Notes: generated from the letters alone by a model not told the origin. Numbered from the stretch's first letter, positions 26,978-35,391 are shown. The stretch: 38,950 nt of DNA from Verrucomicrobiota bacterium (GCA_019239825.1 JAFAZK010000316.1:1-38950), one strand, 5' to 3'. A program made the numbers and translations.

Positions 26978-28065
26978 GCTATGGATTCTCGCAATGATTC
27001 GACCGCGGATTCAAGGTCCTTGCGTGTGATTTTTTCGGAAACAAAGGCCGAACCAAACTCAGAGGTAAGTACAAACCGGATCTGTCCGCGGTGGAATTTC
27101 TTGTCTGCAAATACTCTCTCCATGACCGAGGCGGTCGGAATTTCATCCTGCAGAAGCACCGGCAGAGAGAGTTGCTTCAATAGACGAATCAGCCGGTGGT
27201 AATCCGCAATCGGGAGGCCTGCGTGCTTAGTGGATAACCAACCGGCCGCGCGCATTCCAAGGCTGATTGCTTCTCCGTGGAGCAGCTTCCCATATCCTGC
27301 GGCCGATTCGATGGCATGGCCAATGGTGTGTCCAAAATTCAACAGTGCGCGTTTCCCGGACTCTTCTTTTTCGTCTGCGGCGACGATGCTCGCCTTGATT
27401 TGCACGCATCGTTCAACGATCTCCGTTAGGCTCTGTTGAGACGCGTTCTCCATTGTGTCAAGAAGCGATCGGTCGGCGATGACGCCATATTTTATCACTT
27501 CAGCGAGTCCCTCGTTCCTCTCCCGGGTGCCGAGAGTGGTCAATGTTTCTGGATCGACAATCACTAACGACGGCTGATGAAAAGATCCTACCAGATTCTT
27601 GCCTGCACCTAGGTTAATGGCCGTCTTACCTCCCACGGAACTATCGACTTGGGCCATTACGGTCGTGGGGACTTGTACATAGGGGATGCCGCGGGCAAAA
27701 ATCGACGCTACAAAACCTGCTAAATCTCCAATCACTCCGCCGCCGAGTGCAACTACCAAACTCGATCGGTCAACACCTGCTTCGGCCAGGCTTTCGCTGA
27801 CCTCTTCAGCCATGGCAAAAGACTTAGCCGGTTCACCGCCCGAAACGACGTGGAGGCTGCTGGAAAAACCGGCTGCGTCAAGAGAAGCGATCAGCTTTTG
27901 CCCGTAAAGTTCTTCCACCCGTTCATCAGTGACCACCGCGACTGGACTATTCAGGCCAGCCTCCCGCAATAGCGACCCGGTCTGGTGGAGGGTTCCGGCG
28001 CCGATCACAACATCGTAAGATCGGCCTAATAGTGGGACGGTGACGCGGCGATTAGCAATCGACAT
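26974..28065 (-). CDS. aroB: 3-dehydroquinate synthase
   Basis: AroB converts DAHP to 3-dehydroquinate, the second step of the shikimate pathway, using NAD and a divalent metal. The 363-residue protein shows the NAD-binding segments VSGGEPAKS and ALGGGVIGDLAGFVASIFARGIPYVQVPTT-type sequence (abridged), the VGGKTAINLGAGKNLVGSFHQP block, the metal ligands in E(V)IKYG and in LLNFGHTIGHAIES and LHGEAIS. All catalytic motifs appear intact. Its stop overlaps the dprA GTG. A tRNA-Leu gene ends 45 bases upstream on the same strand, so the tRNA and aroB may share a promoter. Confidence 0.96.
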   Translation of the reverse strand: MSIANRRVTVPLLGRSYDVVIGAGTLHQTGSLLREAGLNSPVAVVTDERVEELYGQKLIASLDAAGFSSSLHVVSGGEPAKSFAMAEEVSESLAEAGVDRSSLVVALGGGVIGDLAGFVASIFARGIPYVQVPTTVMAQVDSSVGGKTAINLGAGKNLVGSFHQPSLVIVDPETLTTLGTRERNEGLAEVIKYGVIADRSLLDTMENASQQSLTEIVERCVQIKASIVAADEKEESGKRALLNFGHTIGHAIESAAGYGKLLHGEAISLGMRAAGWLSTKHAGLPIADYHRLIRLLKQLSLPVLLQDEIPTASVMERVFADKKFHRGQIRFVLTSEFGSAFVSEKITRKDLESAVESLRESIA

Positions 28066-28110
28066 GCGGTGGGTTGGGCTACGATGTGCCTCAAATTAAG
28101 AGGCCATCAA

Positions 28111-28194
28111 TGGTGCTCGGGGGGGGACTTGAACCCCCACGCCTTACGGCATACGCCCCTCAAACGTACGTGTCTGCCATTTCACCACCCGAGC
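28111..28194 (-). tRNA. tRNA-Leu (anticodon GAG)
   Basis: Read on the minus strand, a seven-base acceptor stem GCTCGGG/CCCGAGC encloses a D arm (AAATGGCAGAC), an anticodon arm TACGT-TTGAGGG-GCGTA giving anticodon GAG, a long class II variable arm (TGCC-GTAA-GGC), and a T arm GGGGGTTCAAGTCCCCC. The discriminator is A, and CCA is encoded. GAG reads CTC and CTT leucine codons. It lies just upstream of aroB. Confidence 0.95.
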
Positions 28195-28276
28195 TGGTTC
28201 AAGGGAGAGAAATGTTTAACACGACCTATCACGGTCGCAAGGATGATTATTTTGGGCGAGGTCTCGCATCTCCAGG

Positions 28277-28502
28277 GCCCGGAGGGGAGCCGCTTTGGCG
28301 CGTGCCTTACAATCCGGCGATATTTGTCATATCGTGAGCCCGACCTAAAAACGTGAAAGAAGGCGGCTCCCGGAAACTACCCCTGGTCTGCCATCTCCGA
28401 ACGCTCTAGACGCTGGCGATGATTACATCCGTAGACGCTCGCGGGAGCCGCCTGCTGCCAACCTACAGAACTGCAACGTTATAAAGCGGCTCCCCTCCAG
28501 GC
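28277..28502. repeat. Composite palindromic element, copy B
   Basis: This 226-base copy has ends GCCCGGAGGGGAGCCGCTTT (28277-28296) and, inverted with one mismatch, 28483-28502. The inner inverted pair is AGGCGGCTCCCG (from 28361) and CGGGAGCCGCCTGCT (to 28456). GGCTCCCGGAAACTACCC on the left and GTAGACG-TC before the right inner repeat are shared with copy A at 19565-19846. One arm is shorter than in copy A. It sits between tRNA-Leu and the end of the alcohol dehydrogenase gene and fills that 330-base gap. No reading frame is convincing. Confidence 0.85.
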
Positions 28503-28527
28503 GTTATGTGGCAACGCGTACGATTTC

Positions 28528-29544
28528 TTACGGCACGAGCGCTGTCTTAATTCCTTGGCGGGACCAAGCCAGTTCGAGCGCCTTTCCCCAATCTTTTAGA
28601 GGGATTTCTTGGGTCACGATTTCTTTCACCTGGATTCGCCCGTTCTCAAGGTAGTTCAGAGCCCGCTGAAATGAATCGATCTGCGCGAAAGAACCTTTGA
28701 TTGTAATTTCACGACGAAATACGTCGAATGGGTCGAACCTCACCGACGCTTTCTCCGGATACACGCCGTAAACCAGAATCGTACCGCGCCGCCGAACAAA
28801 GTTCAGGGCTTCCTCACAAACCGATGGTGCTCCTGTCGCCTCGATGACGTAATCAAAGCCCTTGGGAGCGAGTTCCTTCAGCCGCCGCCGGTGTGCCTCG
28901 GGGTCTTTACGATCCATAGGTACGACGTGATCCGCAGCCAAGCGACCGACTAAGTCAAGCTTTGACCCCGCCGGGGCAGCGGCAGTCAGTGTTGCCGCAC
29001 CGTTCATTTTCATCAATTGAGCCAACACCTGTCCGGTCGGCCCGGCGCCGAAGATCAGCACGTCGCTCCCCGGCTGCATGTCCAGCACTTCCATGCCGTG
29101 CAAAGCACATGAGGTTGGTTCAACCATAACTGCCTCGCGCGGAGAAAGTTGCGAAATAGGAAATACTCGATGCGCCTTTATTTTCATGTGCTCGGCGAAT
29201 CCCCCATTTCGCGTGACTCCGTACGCTTCCAGATTATCGCACAAGAGCCTATCTCCTCTTTCGCAGTAGAAGCAATGCCCGCACGCCATATTGCTGTTCG
29301 CAACCACGGCCTGTCCGGCGGCCAAACCCGTCACAGCCGATCCGGCAGCCGCAACCGTTCCCGTGAACTCGTGACCCGGAATCAGGGGGAAACTAGGTGC
29401 GAACTCGCCTTCGTGGATGTGCAGATCGGTGCCACAAAGACCGCAGGCCTGAATCTTCATCAGGATCTCGTCCGCCTCGAGTTCCGGGTCTGGGACGTCG
29501 CGGTATTCAAATTGTCTGGGTGCATCGTATACGAGAGCCTTCAT
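28528..29544 (-). CDS. Zinc-dependent alcohol (polyol) dehydrogenase
   Basis: The 338-residue protein is a medium-chain dehydrogenase/reductase. It has catalytic-zinc residues C37 (CGLCGTDLHIHEGE) and H58-E59 (IPGHEFTG), four structural-zinc cysteines C88, C91, C94 and C102 (CGHCFYCERGDRLLC), and a Rossmann NAD(P) motif FGAGPTGQVLAQL. Relatives include sorbitol, threonine and galactitol dehydrogenases. The substrate cannot be fixed from sequence. It lies 49 bases downstream of a MalE-like binding protein on the same strand, which hints at sugar or polyol use, but no kinase or permease is present. Family firm. Confidence 0.9.
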   Translation of the reverse strand: MKALVYDAPRQFEYRDVPDPELEADEILMKIQACGLCGTDLHIHEGEFAPSFPLIPGHEFTGTVAAAGSAVTGLAAGQAVVANSNMACGHCFYCERGDRLLCDNLEAYGVTRNGGFAEHMKIKAHRVFPISQLSPREAVMVEPTSCALHGMEVLDMQPGSDVLIFGAGPTGQVLAQLMKMNGAATLTAAAPAGSKLDLVGRLAADHVVPMDRKDPEAHRRRLKELAPKGFDYVIEATGAPSVCEEALNFVRRRGTILVYGVYPEKASVRFDPFDVFRREITIKGSFAQIDSFQRALNYLENGRIQVKEIVTQEIPLKDWGKALELAWSRQGIKTALVP

Positions 29545-29593
29545 GTCACAGTATTCGGTAGTATTGTAACTACTACGGCAGTCCGCGCATTTG

Positions 29594-30778
29594 TCATTTA
29601 CGCGGCGGCAGCATATTCTCCCGCGCTTCGGTTAACGCCTGTTGTGCGGTTGCTTGCCCGTTCGTGGCTATCTGAAGCGCGGAACCCATCGCACCCCAGA
29701 ATCGTCCCATCTGAGGAATGTTTGGCATTACTTCGCCGTAATCCGCGCACGCTCTCATCTGGCGAAGCAGTTCGTCAGTTTTTGACATCTTTTCGTAGAG
29801 CGATTTTAGCGCAGGAATGCCAAGCGGTTTTAGCCGGTTTGCTTCAGCCAGTCCCTCGTCCGTGATCGCGTAGTTCTCCAAGAACTGCCGGGCGATATCC
29901 AGATTAGGTGAGCTCCTGTTAATGTAAGCGACGGATACGCCAATAAACGCTCTTCCTGGTTTTCCGCCGACCCCCGGGACCGGCACTACGCCGAAGTCTA
30001 TGCCACTTTTCATCAAGTCCGGCCAGTCCCACGGTCCGGAAAGCATCATGGCCAGCTTACCTTCTGCCATCATCTGTTTTGGCATCCCGGCGACAGATGC
30101 GGTCTTGGGCAGAACACCCGCGTGTACTAACCCAACCAGTTGATTAAGTGCGTCAATAGCTCCCGGGGTGGCGATCCCGATATCCTTGGTGTCGAATCCT
30201 GCCTCTGTTCTGCCGAAGACATAGGCTCCAGCGCTGCCGAAGATGCCCCATGAGTAATAAGGACTGGTGTAGTCCCACAGGATGGTCATGACACCCGGAT
30301 GCTCGGCTTTGAGTTGCTTGTTGACCTCGGTCAGGTCCGAAAGCTGGGCGGGAGGAGTCTGCACCAGCTTTTTGTTGTAGATCAGTCCTACGACTTCGAA
30401 GCACAGAGGGTAGCCCCAATATTCCCTCCGGTGTAGGACCGCTTCCCAAGCTAGGCTATCGAACCGCGACCGGTACGATGCATCGACCGGTACGGGCGCG
30501 ATCAATCCTCCATCGGCCCACTCGCCGAGTTTATCGTGCGCGAAGATGACAATATCCGGCCCTTTGTTCGACTGGGCAGCCAGAGGGAAATTATTCGGAA
30601 TATTCTCAGTCGCATCGACATTGACTTTGATTCCGTAATCGCGCTCGAATTTTTGGCCGGCCTTCTGCATCGCAGGCAGTCGGTCTGCGTCCATCCAAAT
30701 GGAGAGCTCTCCATTGACCCAGGCGAACCCTGGGTGGACCCAGGCGAAGGCGAGAACGGCACAAAGAATGAAGCGCAT
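29594..30778 (-). CDS. malE: Maltose/maltodextrin-type ABC transporter substrate-binding protein
   Basis: The 394-residue protein has a signal peptide (about 1-20, MRFILCAVLAFAWVHPGFA) and closely follows E. coli MalE: GELSIWMDADR, KFERDYGIKVNVD, GPDIVIFAHDKLGEWADGGLIAP, YPLCFEVVGLIYNKKLV, MMLSGPWDWPDL, FLENYAITDEGL and the C-terminal GEVMPNIPQMGRFWGAM. Such proteins capture maltose or malto-oligosaccharides in the periplasm. The ATG at 30778 gives the cleanest signal peptide; an in-frame TTG at 30811 would extend it by 11 residues. There are no malF, malG or malK genes in view, so the permease must be elsewhere. The exact sugar is inferred, not shown. Confidence 0.9.
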   Translation of the reverse strand: MRFILCAVLAFAWVHPGFAWVNGELSIWMDADRLPAMQKAGQKFERDYGIKVNVDATENIPNNFPLAAQSNKGPDIVIFAHDKLGEWADGGLIAPVPVDASYRSRFDSLAWEAVLHRREYWGYPLCFEVVGLIYNKKLVQTPPAQLSDLTEVNKQLKAEHPGVMTILWDYTSPYYSWGIFGSAGAYVFGRTEAGFDTKDIGIATPGAIDALNQLVGLVHAGVLPKTASVAGMPKQMMAEGKLAMMLSGPWDWPDLMKSGIDFGVVPVPGVGGKPGRAFIGVSVAYINRSSPNLDIARQFLENYAITDEGLAEANRLKPLGIPALKSLYEKMSKTDELLRQMRACADYGEVMPNIPQMGRFWGAMGSALQIATNGQATAQQALTEARENMLPPRK

Positions 30779-30818
30779 GACGGATCTGGGCCAGAAGTGC
30801 GGCCACCTCAAACCTAAG

Positions 30819-30896
30819 CAGTAATCAGTGATCAGTAAATCAGTAATCAGTGACCGAAGAGTCCGAACTGATCACTGACTCACTGCTTACTGATGC
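30819..30896. repeat. Heptamer inverted repeat (CAGTAAT/CAGTGAT units)
   Basis: From 30819, CAGTAAT, CAGTGAT, CAGTAAAT, CAGTAAT and CAGTGAC follow head to tail, one unit being eight bases long. After a 13-base centre, the reversed series CTGATCACTGACTCACTG... runs from 30868 to 30896. The two halves can form a long, slightly mismatched hairpin. It lies between the kinase-like gene and malE, both on the minus strand, and could separate their transcription. Confidence 0.8.
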
Positions 30897-30917
30897 TTTC
30901 GACCGGATCTGTCGATT

Positions 30918-31673
30918 TCAAGGCTTACGGCCATTGCCGTCGGAACCCGTTTCGCGTGTCCCAATGTGCTCTTCTGCAAAGGTTGTGTCCATATCGGGGA
31001 CGGTCAGCCCACCAGTAGCCTCTAACCAGTCGGCCACATCGGTGACCATATGATCCAAGTTTTTATCGGTTACATCGACGACCATCTTCGGGAGAAGCGA
31101 TCGATCGAACAGTTCTTGAACGACTTCTTGTTCTCGCAAGAAAATCTCTAGATCTTCGTATTGTGAAGGGTTGCTCGAGATGGCGAGCCGGCGTTGCCTG
31201 GCTTTTTCAAACGAGTCAGGTTGGCGCCAACAAAAGACTAAACGGAATCCGAGCGGCACTAGTCTCTTCTCTAACCAGGCGAAATCATAGTGACGCTTTG
31301 CATAAATTGATTGCCACGCCTGAGTCGAGATATGAAACCGATCGACAATCCACGAATAGTAACGGTAAAGCTCAAAGAGCTTGGCCCAGGTGCGGTAAGC
31401 ATCCAAGGCCAACTCTTCGTAGGCAGGCGTGAAATTTATTAGACTGGCGCCGTACGGGCTTCGGGTAAACCCGTTCCACTCCGCCGATATGATCGGCGAG
31501 TGGTACCGATATTTTCTGACTCCGACAATCCGCGGGTGCTCATTGAGAGCAAACGCCAGATCGGTCTTTCCCGTCAGGCGGGTGCCTTCAAGGATAATCT
31601 TTGGTGAACGTTTAATTACCATGGGGGGAGCTTCCGGAGAGTCGGCCGACTGCTCGGAATTCAGCAAAGGCAT
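30918..31673 (-). CDS. P-loop kinase-like protein (deoxynucleoside/thymidylate kinase fold)
   Basis: The 251-residue protein has a Walker A GTRLTGKT at 30-37, a DRFH motif at 111-114 resembling the DR(Y/F/H) base/sugar site of deoxynucleoside and thymidylate kinases, a hydrophobic strand LVFCW before it, and an arginine-rich LID-like stretch near 155-165 (FEKARQRRLA). No Pfam-level name comes firmly to mind. A phosphotransfer role on a nucleoside or another small molecule is a reasonable guess. The first 20 and last 30 residues are variable. It is divergent from the first MFS gene across 153 bases. It may be a stand-alone gene, since a heptamer hairpin separates it from malE. Confidence 0.65.
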   Translation of the reverse strand: MPLLNSEQSADSPEAPPMVIKRSPKIILEGTRLTGKTDLAFALNEHPRIVGVRKYRYHSPIISAEWNGFTRSPYGASLINFTPAYEELALDAYRTWAKLFELYRYYSWIVDRFHISTQAWQSIYAKRHYDFAWLEKRLVPLGFRLVFCWRQPDSFEKARQRRLAISSNPSQYEDLEIFLREQEVVQELFDRSLLPKMVVDVTDKNLDHMVTDVADWLEATGGLTVPDMDTTFAEEHIGTRETGSDGNGRKP

Positions 31674-31826
31674 AAGTTAGCTCCATATAAGTCAAGGTTC
31701 TTTTTCGAATACAAGCACGACGCTCCGAGGGGTCCGCCAATGATAGGTGTAATCAGGATGGGAGTTGCAGGATTTAATATAGCAATTTATCGAGGTTAAG
31801 AACCGGCTTAGGCTGCCAAAGAGTAG

Positions 31827-33503
31827 ATGACGAAGACTTCCACGTTTCTTTCGTTCCAAAACCCGCTGTTCAAAAGGCTTTGGGTAATGAGCCTCATATC
31901 GGGCTGCTGCGTTTCCGCACACGACACGGCCAGTACTTGGCTCATGAGCCGACTGACTCATTCGAGTTTTCTAATTTCGCTCATCTCGACCGTGGCGTCG
32001 CTCCCCTTTTTCCTTTTTACTCTGCCGGCGGGTGCATTGGCCGATATGACCGACCGGCGCAAGATCCTCTGGGTGATGAATATTTGGCTCGGTTGTGCTG
32101 CCGGCGGCTTAGCCCTGTTGGCGGGGTTAAACTTGCTTCACCCATACCTGATTCTCTTATCTGTTTTTCTGATCGGCGTTGGCTTTAGTTTTTATGCGCC
32201 GGCTTGGTCAGCCATTGTTCCCGAAATAGTCTCCAAGGAACAATTAGCCTCTGCCATCACTCTGGGTGGGCTTCAACTTAACATCTCCGGTATAATTGGC
32301 CCTGCGGTTGGCGGTCTCGTGCTCGGGGCGTTCGGCGCTCAATACGTCTTTGCAGCCAACGCGGTCTGCTTTTTCCTTCTTCTACTAAGCCTCATTGGCT
32401 GGGGGCGCGTCTATGTGACACCCAAAATGCCACTGGAGAATTTCTTCGATTCCTTAGCGAGCGCGGTCCGTTATATTCGGTACGCACCGGGGATTCAGGT
32501 TGTTTTAGTACGCGACGTGATCTTTTCTGTGTTTATCGCGGTTATCCCTGCGCTGTTACCTGTGGTAGGTCTGAAGCAGCTTGGTCTCGATTCATCGAAG
32601 TTGGGTCTCTTGTTCACTTCCATGGGAGTCGGTTCGGTAATCGGTGCGGTCGTCGTGATTCCACAAGCCCGAGCCAAATTCTCGGCCAATACGCTGACCA
32701 TTCTGGCTAATCTGTTACTGGCGTTTGTCTTTTTACTGATGGCCTTCGTCCGGAACGCGAACTTGTTCATGGGGGTGGCAGCATTGGCCGGACTTGGATG
32801 GACGCTAACGGCCGCAGAGTTGTGGGTAGCCGGCCAACGAGCCATGCCCAGCTGGGCCCGAGGCCGGATGAATGCAACTCACATGATGGTTTCCCAAGGG
32901 GGACTTGCTCTGGGTGGCGTTACCTGGGGAGCTCTGGCTGCCGGCGTCAATGTCGAGTTTGCTCTGATCGCCGCCGCTCTGTTTCTGATTTTTAGTCTGT
33001 CTTTGGCCTTCCCTCTCTCGATCGATTTCACCAAACGGCTAAACCTGGACCCGGCTCCGCTCACAACCCAGTACCACCGATTCTTGCACATACCCGATCC
33101 GTCGGAGGGACCGGTGGTCGTAGTGATGGTGTTTGATGTAGAACAAGAAAACCGCCGCCGTTTTCTGGATCTGATGCGGGAGATGCGGCTCATCTACCTG
33201 AGAAACGGAGCCTTTAGTTGGAGGTTGGATGAGGATCTGGAAAAACCGAATCGGTTCCGAATGGAAATGATGGTTTCGTCCTGGTCAGAGCATCTTGAGC
33301 AACATAAACGGATGACCAGAAATGAGCTGGCAGTTTGGCGCAGAACCTGGAGCCTTCACACCTCGGCCTCAGATGGTCCAGTGGTGAAGCACTATCTGTC
33401 GGTACACCGAGAGCTAATGACACGACGTTCAAACTCCGCCAACTCGGAGACTGAGGAAGATGAAGAAAGTCTACCGGGCTCGCAAATGCGCATGCAATTG
33501 TAA
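31827..33503 (+). CDS. MFS exporter (MFS_3 / EntS-like) with C-terminal soluble domain, copy 1
   Basis: The 558-residue protein has about 12 membrane segments in residues 15-400, with the MFS signature LADMTDRRKIL between segments 2 and 3 and VSAHDTASTWLM near the start. Residues about 415-525 form a soluble domain (VVVVMVFDVEQENRRRFLDLMREMRLIYLRNGAFSWRLDEDL, abridged in meaning) resembling a dimeric alpha/beta barrel. Long members of the MFS_3 family (PF05977), which includes the enterobactin exporter EntS, share this layout. The substrate is unknown; siderophore or drug export is typical of the family. A closely similar gene follows after 115 bases, so this is a recent or maintained tandem duplication. 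The short GAG before the ATG is a weak ribosome site. Confidence 0.88.
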   Translation: MTKTSTFLSFQNPLFKRLWVMSLISGCCVSAHDTASTWLMSRLTHSSFLISLISTVASLPFFLFTLPAGALADMTDRRKILWVMNIWLGCAAGGLALLAGLNLLHPYLILLSVFLIGVGFSFYAPAWSAIVPEIVSKEQLASAITLGGLQLNISGIIGPAVGGLVLGAFGAQYVFAANAVCFFLLLLSLIGWGRVYVTPKMPLENFFDSLASAVRYIRYAPGIQVVLVRDVIFSVFIAVIPALLPVVGLKQLGLDSSKLGLLFTSMGVGSVIGAVVVIPQARAKFSANTLTILANLLLAFVFLLMAFVRNANLFMGVAALAGLGWTLTAAELWVAGQRAMPSWARGRMNATHMMVSQGGLALGGVTWGALAAGVNVEFALIAAALFLIFSLSLAFPLSIDFTKRLNLDPAPLTTQYHRFLHIPDPSEGPVVVVMVFDVEQENRRRFLDLMREMRLIYLRNGAFSWRLDEDLEKPNRFRMEMMVSSWSEHLEQHKRMTRNELAVWRRTWSLHTSASDGPVVKHYLSVHRELMTRRSNSANSETEEDEESLPGSQMRMQL

Positions 33504-33538
33504 GCCGGGCAAACCGTTGCCATAGACGGCGGCGTTAC

Positions 33539-33558
33539 CAAATGCTTCAATGCATTTG
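33539..33558. repeat. CAAATGC/GCATTTG hairpin
   Basis: CAAATGC at 33539-33545 is inverted at 33552-33558 around a six-base loop, in the gap between the two MFS genes. The same seven-base stem with a six-base loop forms the tip of the hairpin at 23307-23354. It may attenuate read-through between the duplicates. Confidence 0.5.
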
Positions 33559-33618
33559 TCAAAAGCCGAACGCTGACGGAATTTAGTTCCCGCTTTCCTA
33601 CTCCCCCCCTTTAGACGC

Positions 33619-35298
33619 ATGTCTAATCACTCTTCTACCTTTACCGCTCTCCGTAATTCTACTTATTCCCGAATTTGGGTGGCTAGCCTCGTGTCGAGCG
33701 TTTGCGTCAGTGCACATGATACGGCTGCGACCTGGGTGATGAATATGCTCAGTCCGTCGCCGTTCTTCCTTTCCTTAATGTCGACGGTCGCTTCTCTTCC
33801 CTTCTTCTTATTTACGCTGCCTGCCGGCGCTTTGGCAGATATGGTGGATCGACGTAAGTTGTTACGGTTTATGAACTTATGGCTGTCTGGCACGGCAGCT
33901 TTGCTCGCTCTGCTGTTTACGTTTCATTGGCTCACACCGGAACTCGTGTTGATCTGTATTTTCCTAACCGGTGTGGGTTTCGCTTTTAACGCTCCGGCGT
34001 GGACCGCGATCGTGCCCGAAATTGTTACAAATGCAGAGTTACCTTCGGCTTCAACCTTGAGCGGCCTATCGCTCAACATCTCTGGGATCATCGGACCAGC
34101 GTTGGGTGGACTGGCTTTGCGATTTGTTACCCCCAACTGGGTCTTTGCCACAAATGCCCTCTGTTTCTTGCTCGTAATTTTTGCGATTGCTCAATGGAAA
34201 CGTCCGGTTCGGAACTCAACGCTCCCTTTAGAGAATTTCTTAGAATCGTTTAGCACCGCCATCCGCTACGTCCGCTTTGCTCCCGGACTTCAGGTGGTTG
34301 TGGCTCGTAACGTTTTGTTTTCACTCTTTATTTGTGTGATCCCGGCTCTGCTTCCGGTCGTCGGTTTGCAGAAACTCAAGTTTGAGCCTTCCAGTTTGGG
34401 ACTTCTATTCACCTGTATGGGCGCCGGTTCCGTATTTGGAGCCGTCTTCGTGGTGCCTAAACTGCGAGACCGTCTTCATTCCAACTCGATTATCCTGTCT
34501 GCCAGTATTCTGTTGTCGCTAGTCTACCTGGGGATGGGTCTGGTTCTGAACCATGCATGGTTCATGGCCATCGCCGCGGTTGCCGGGATTGCTTGGACGA
34601 TAGCGGCCTCCGAGCTCTGGGTGGTCAGCCAACGAGCCATGCCCGATTGGGCCCGTGGCCGAATGAATGCCACCCTGATCATGGCTTCCCAGGGCGCTAT
34701 GGCCTTAGGCGGTATTATCTGGGGTATATTAGCCACCACCCTCGGGGTCACCCTTACGCTGGAGATTGCGGCCGGTCTGCTCCTATTGAGTCTGCTGCTA
34801 TCAATCCCGCTCTCCATCGATTTCGTTGGAGAGCTCAATTTCACTCCTGCACCGGTGACTGGCTTGTCGCATAAGCTGATACATATACCCCGCCCGCACG
34901 ATGGACCGATTTCGATTACCTACGAGTTCGAGGTCGATCGCCATAGAGGCTCCGATTTCATTTGTTTGCTCCGCCAAGTTCGCCTGATTCATCTTCGAAA
35001 CGGAGCCTTCAGCTGGCGCCTTCACGAAGACCTCGGAAGAGCGAATGTTTACCGGATAGAGATGATGATGCCGTCGTGGACGGAACATTTGCTGCAGAAG
35101 GAGCGGTATACTGAATCCGAAAAAGAGATATTACAGAAAGCGGTCGCTCTACATGTGGGGCAAGAGCCGCCTGTCGAACGCGTTTTCCTTTGCGTTAACC
35201 GAGAGCTGCTCAGCCATATTTCCTTGGTCAGTCATCCCAGCACGATGTCCACCAGCCCGCTTGATATCGGCGCCCAGGAACTGGGCAATACTGCGTGA
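33619..35298 (+). CDS. MFS exporter (MFS_3 / EntS-like) with C-terminal soluble domain, copy 2
   Basis: This 559-residue paralogue matches copy 1 along its whole length, including VSAHDTAATWVM, STVASLPFFLFTLPAGALAD, GFAFNAPAWTAIVPEIV, NISGIIGPALGGLAL, and the C-terminal IHLRNGAFSWRLHEDL with MMMPSWTEHLLQ. By eye well over half of the transporter residues are identical. It has about 12 membrane segments and the same soluble C-terminal domain (about 415-525). The C-terminal tail of about 30 residues (HISLVSHPSTMSTSPLDIG) differs fully from copy 1, as do the first ten residues. Different substrates, or one shared substrate with separate regulation, are both possible. It converges on dhaA. Confidence 0.88.
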   Translation: MSNHSSTFTALRNSTYSRIWVASLVSSVCVSAHDTAATWVMNMLSPSPFFLSLMSTVASLPFFLFTLPAGALADMVDRRKLLRFMNLWLSGTAALLALLFTFHWLTPELVLICIFLTGVGFAFNAPAWTAIVPEIVTNAELPSASTLSGLSLNISGIIGPALGGLALRFVTPNWVFATNALCFLLVIFAIAQWKRPVRNSTLPLENFLESFSTAIRYVRFAPGLQVVVARNVLFSLFICVIPALLPVVGLQKLKFEPSSLGLLFTCMGAGSVFGAVFVVPKLRDRLHSNSIILSASILLSLVYLGMGLVLNHAWFMAIAAVAGIAWTIAASELWVVSQRAMPDWARGRMNATLIMASQGAMALGGIIWGILATTLGVTLTLEIAAGLLLLSLLLSIPLSIDFVGELNFTPAPVTGLSHKLIHIPRPHDGPISITYEFEVDRHRGSDFICLLRQVRLIHLRNGAFSWRLHEDLGRANVYRIEMMMPSWTEHLLQKERYTESEKEILQKAVALHVGQEPPVERVFLCVNRELLSHISLVSHPSTMSTSPLDIGAQELGNTA

Positions 35299-35349
35299 TG
35301 GCTTGCGGGCGTATCAAATCGTAATCGTTCTCGAAGAAGCGTGTTTAAC

Positions 35350-35378
35350 GTGGGGACATGGGGAACCCACACCCCCAC
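35350..35378. terminator. Likely bidirectional terminator
   Basis: GTGGGG at 35350-35355 pairs with CCCCAC at 35373-35378, with an inner GGG/CCC, in the 93-base gap between convergent MFS copy 2 and dhaA. There is no strong T-run on either side. Confidence 0.45.
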
Positions 35379-35391
35379 ATTGCTTTAGTTC

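Noticed and set aside
26603..27202. Plus-strand open frame of 199 codons
   Set aside because: Antisense to dprA and aroB; composition is that of a shadow frame.
28111..28194. Alternative reading as tRNA-Ser (TGA anticodon)
   Set aside because: Shifting the loop by one base breaks the five-pair anticodon stem; TACGT/GCGTA requires anticodon GAG, and the rest matches tRNA-Leu.
29149..29865. Plus-strand open frame of 238 codons
   Set aside because: Antisense to the dehydrogenase and the end of malE, both with intact family motifs.
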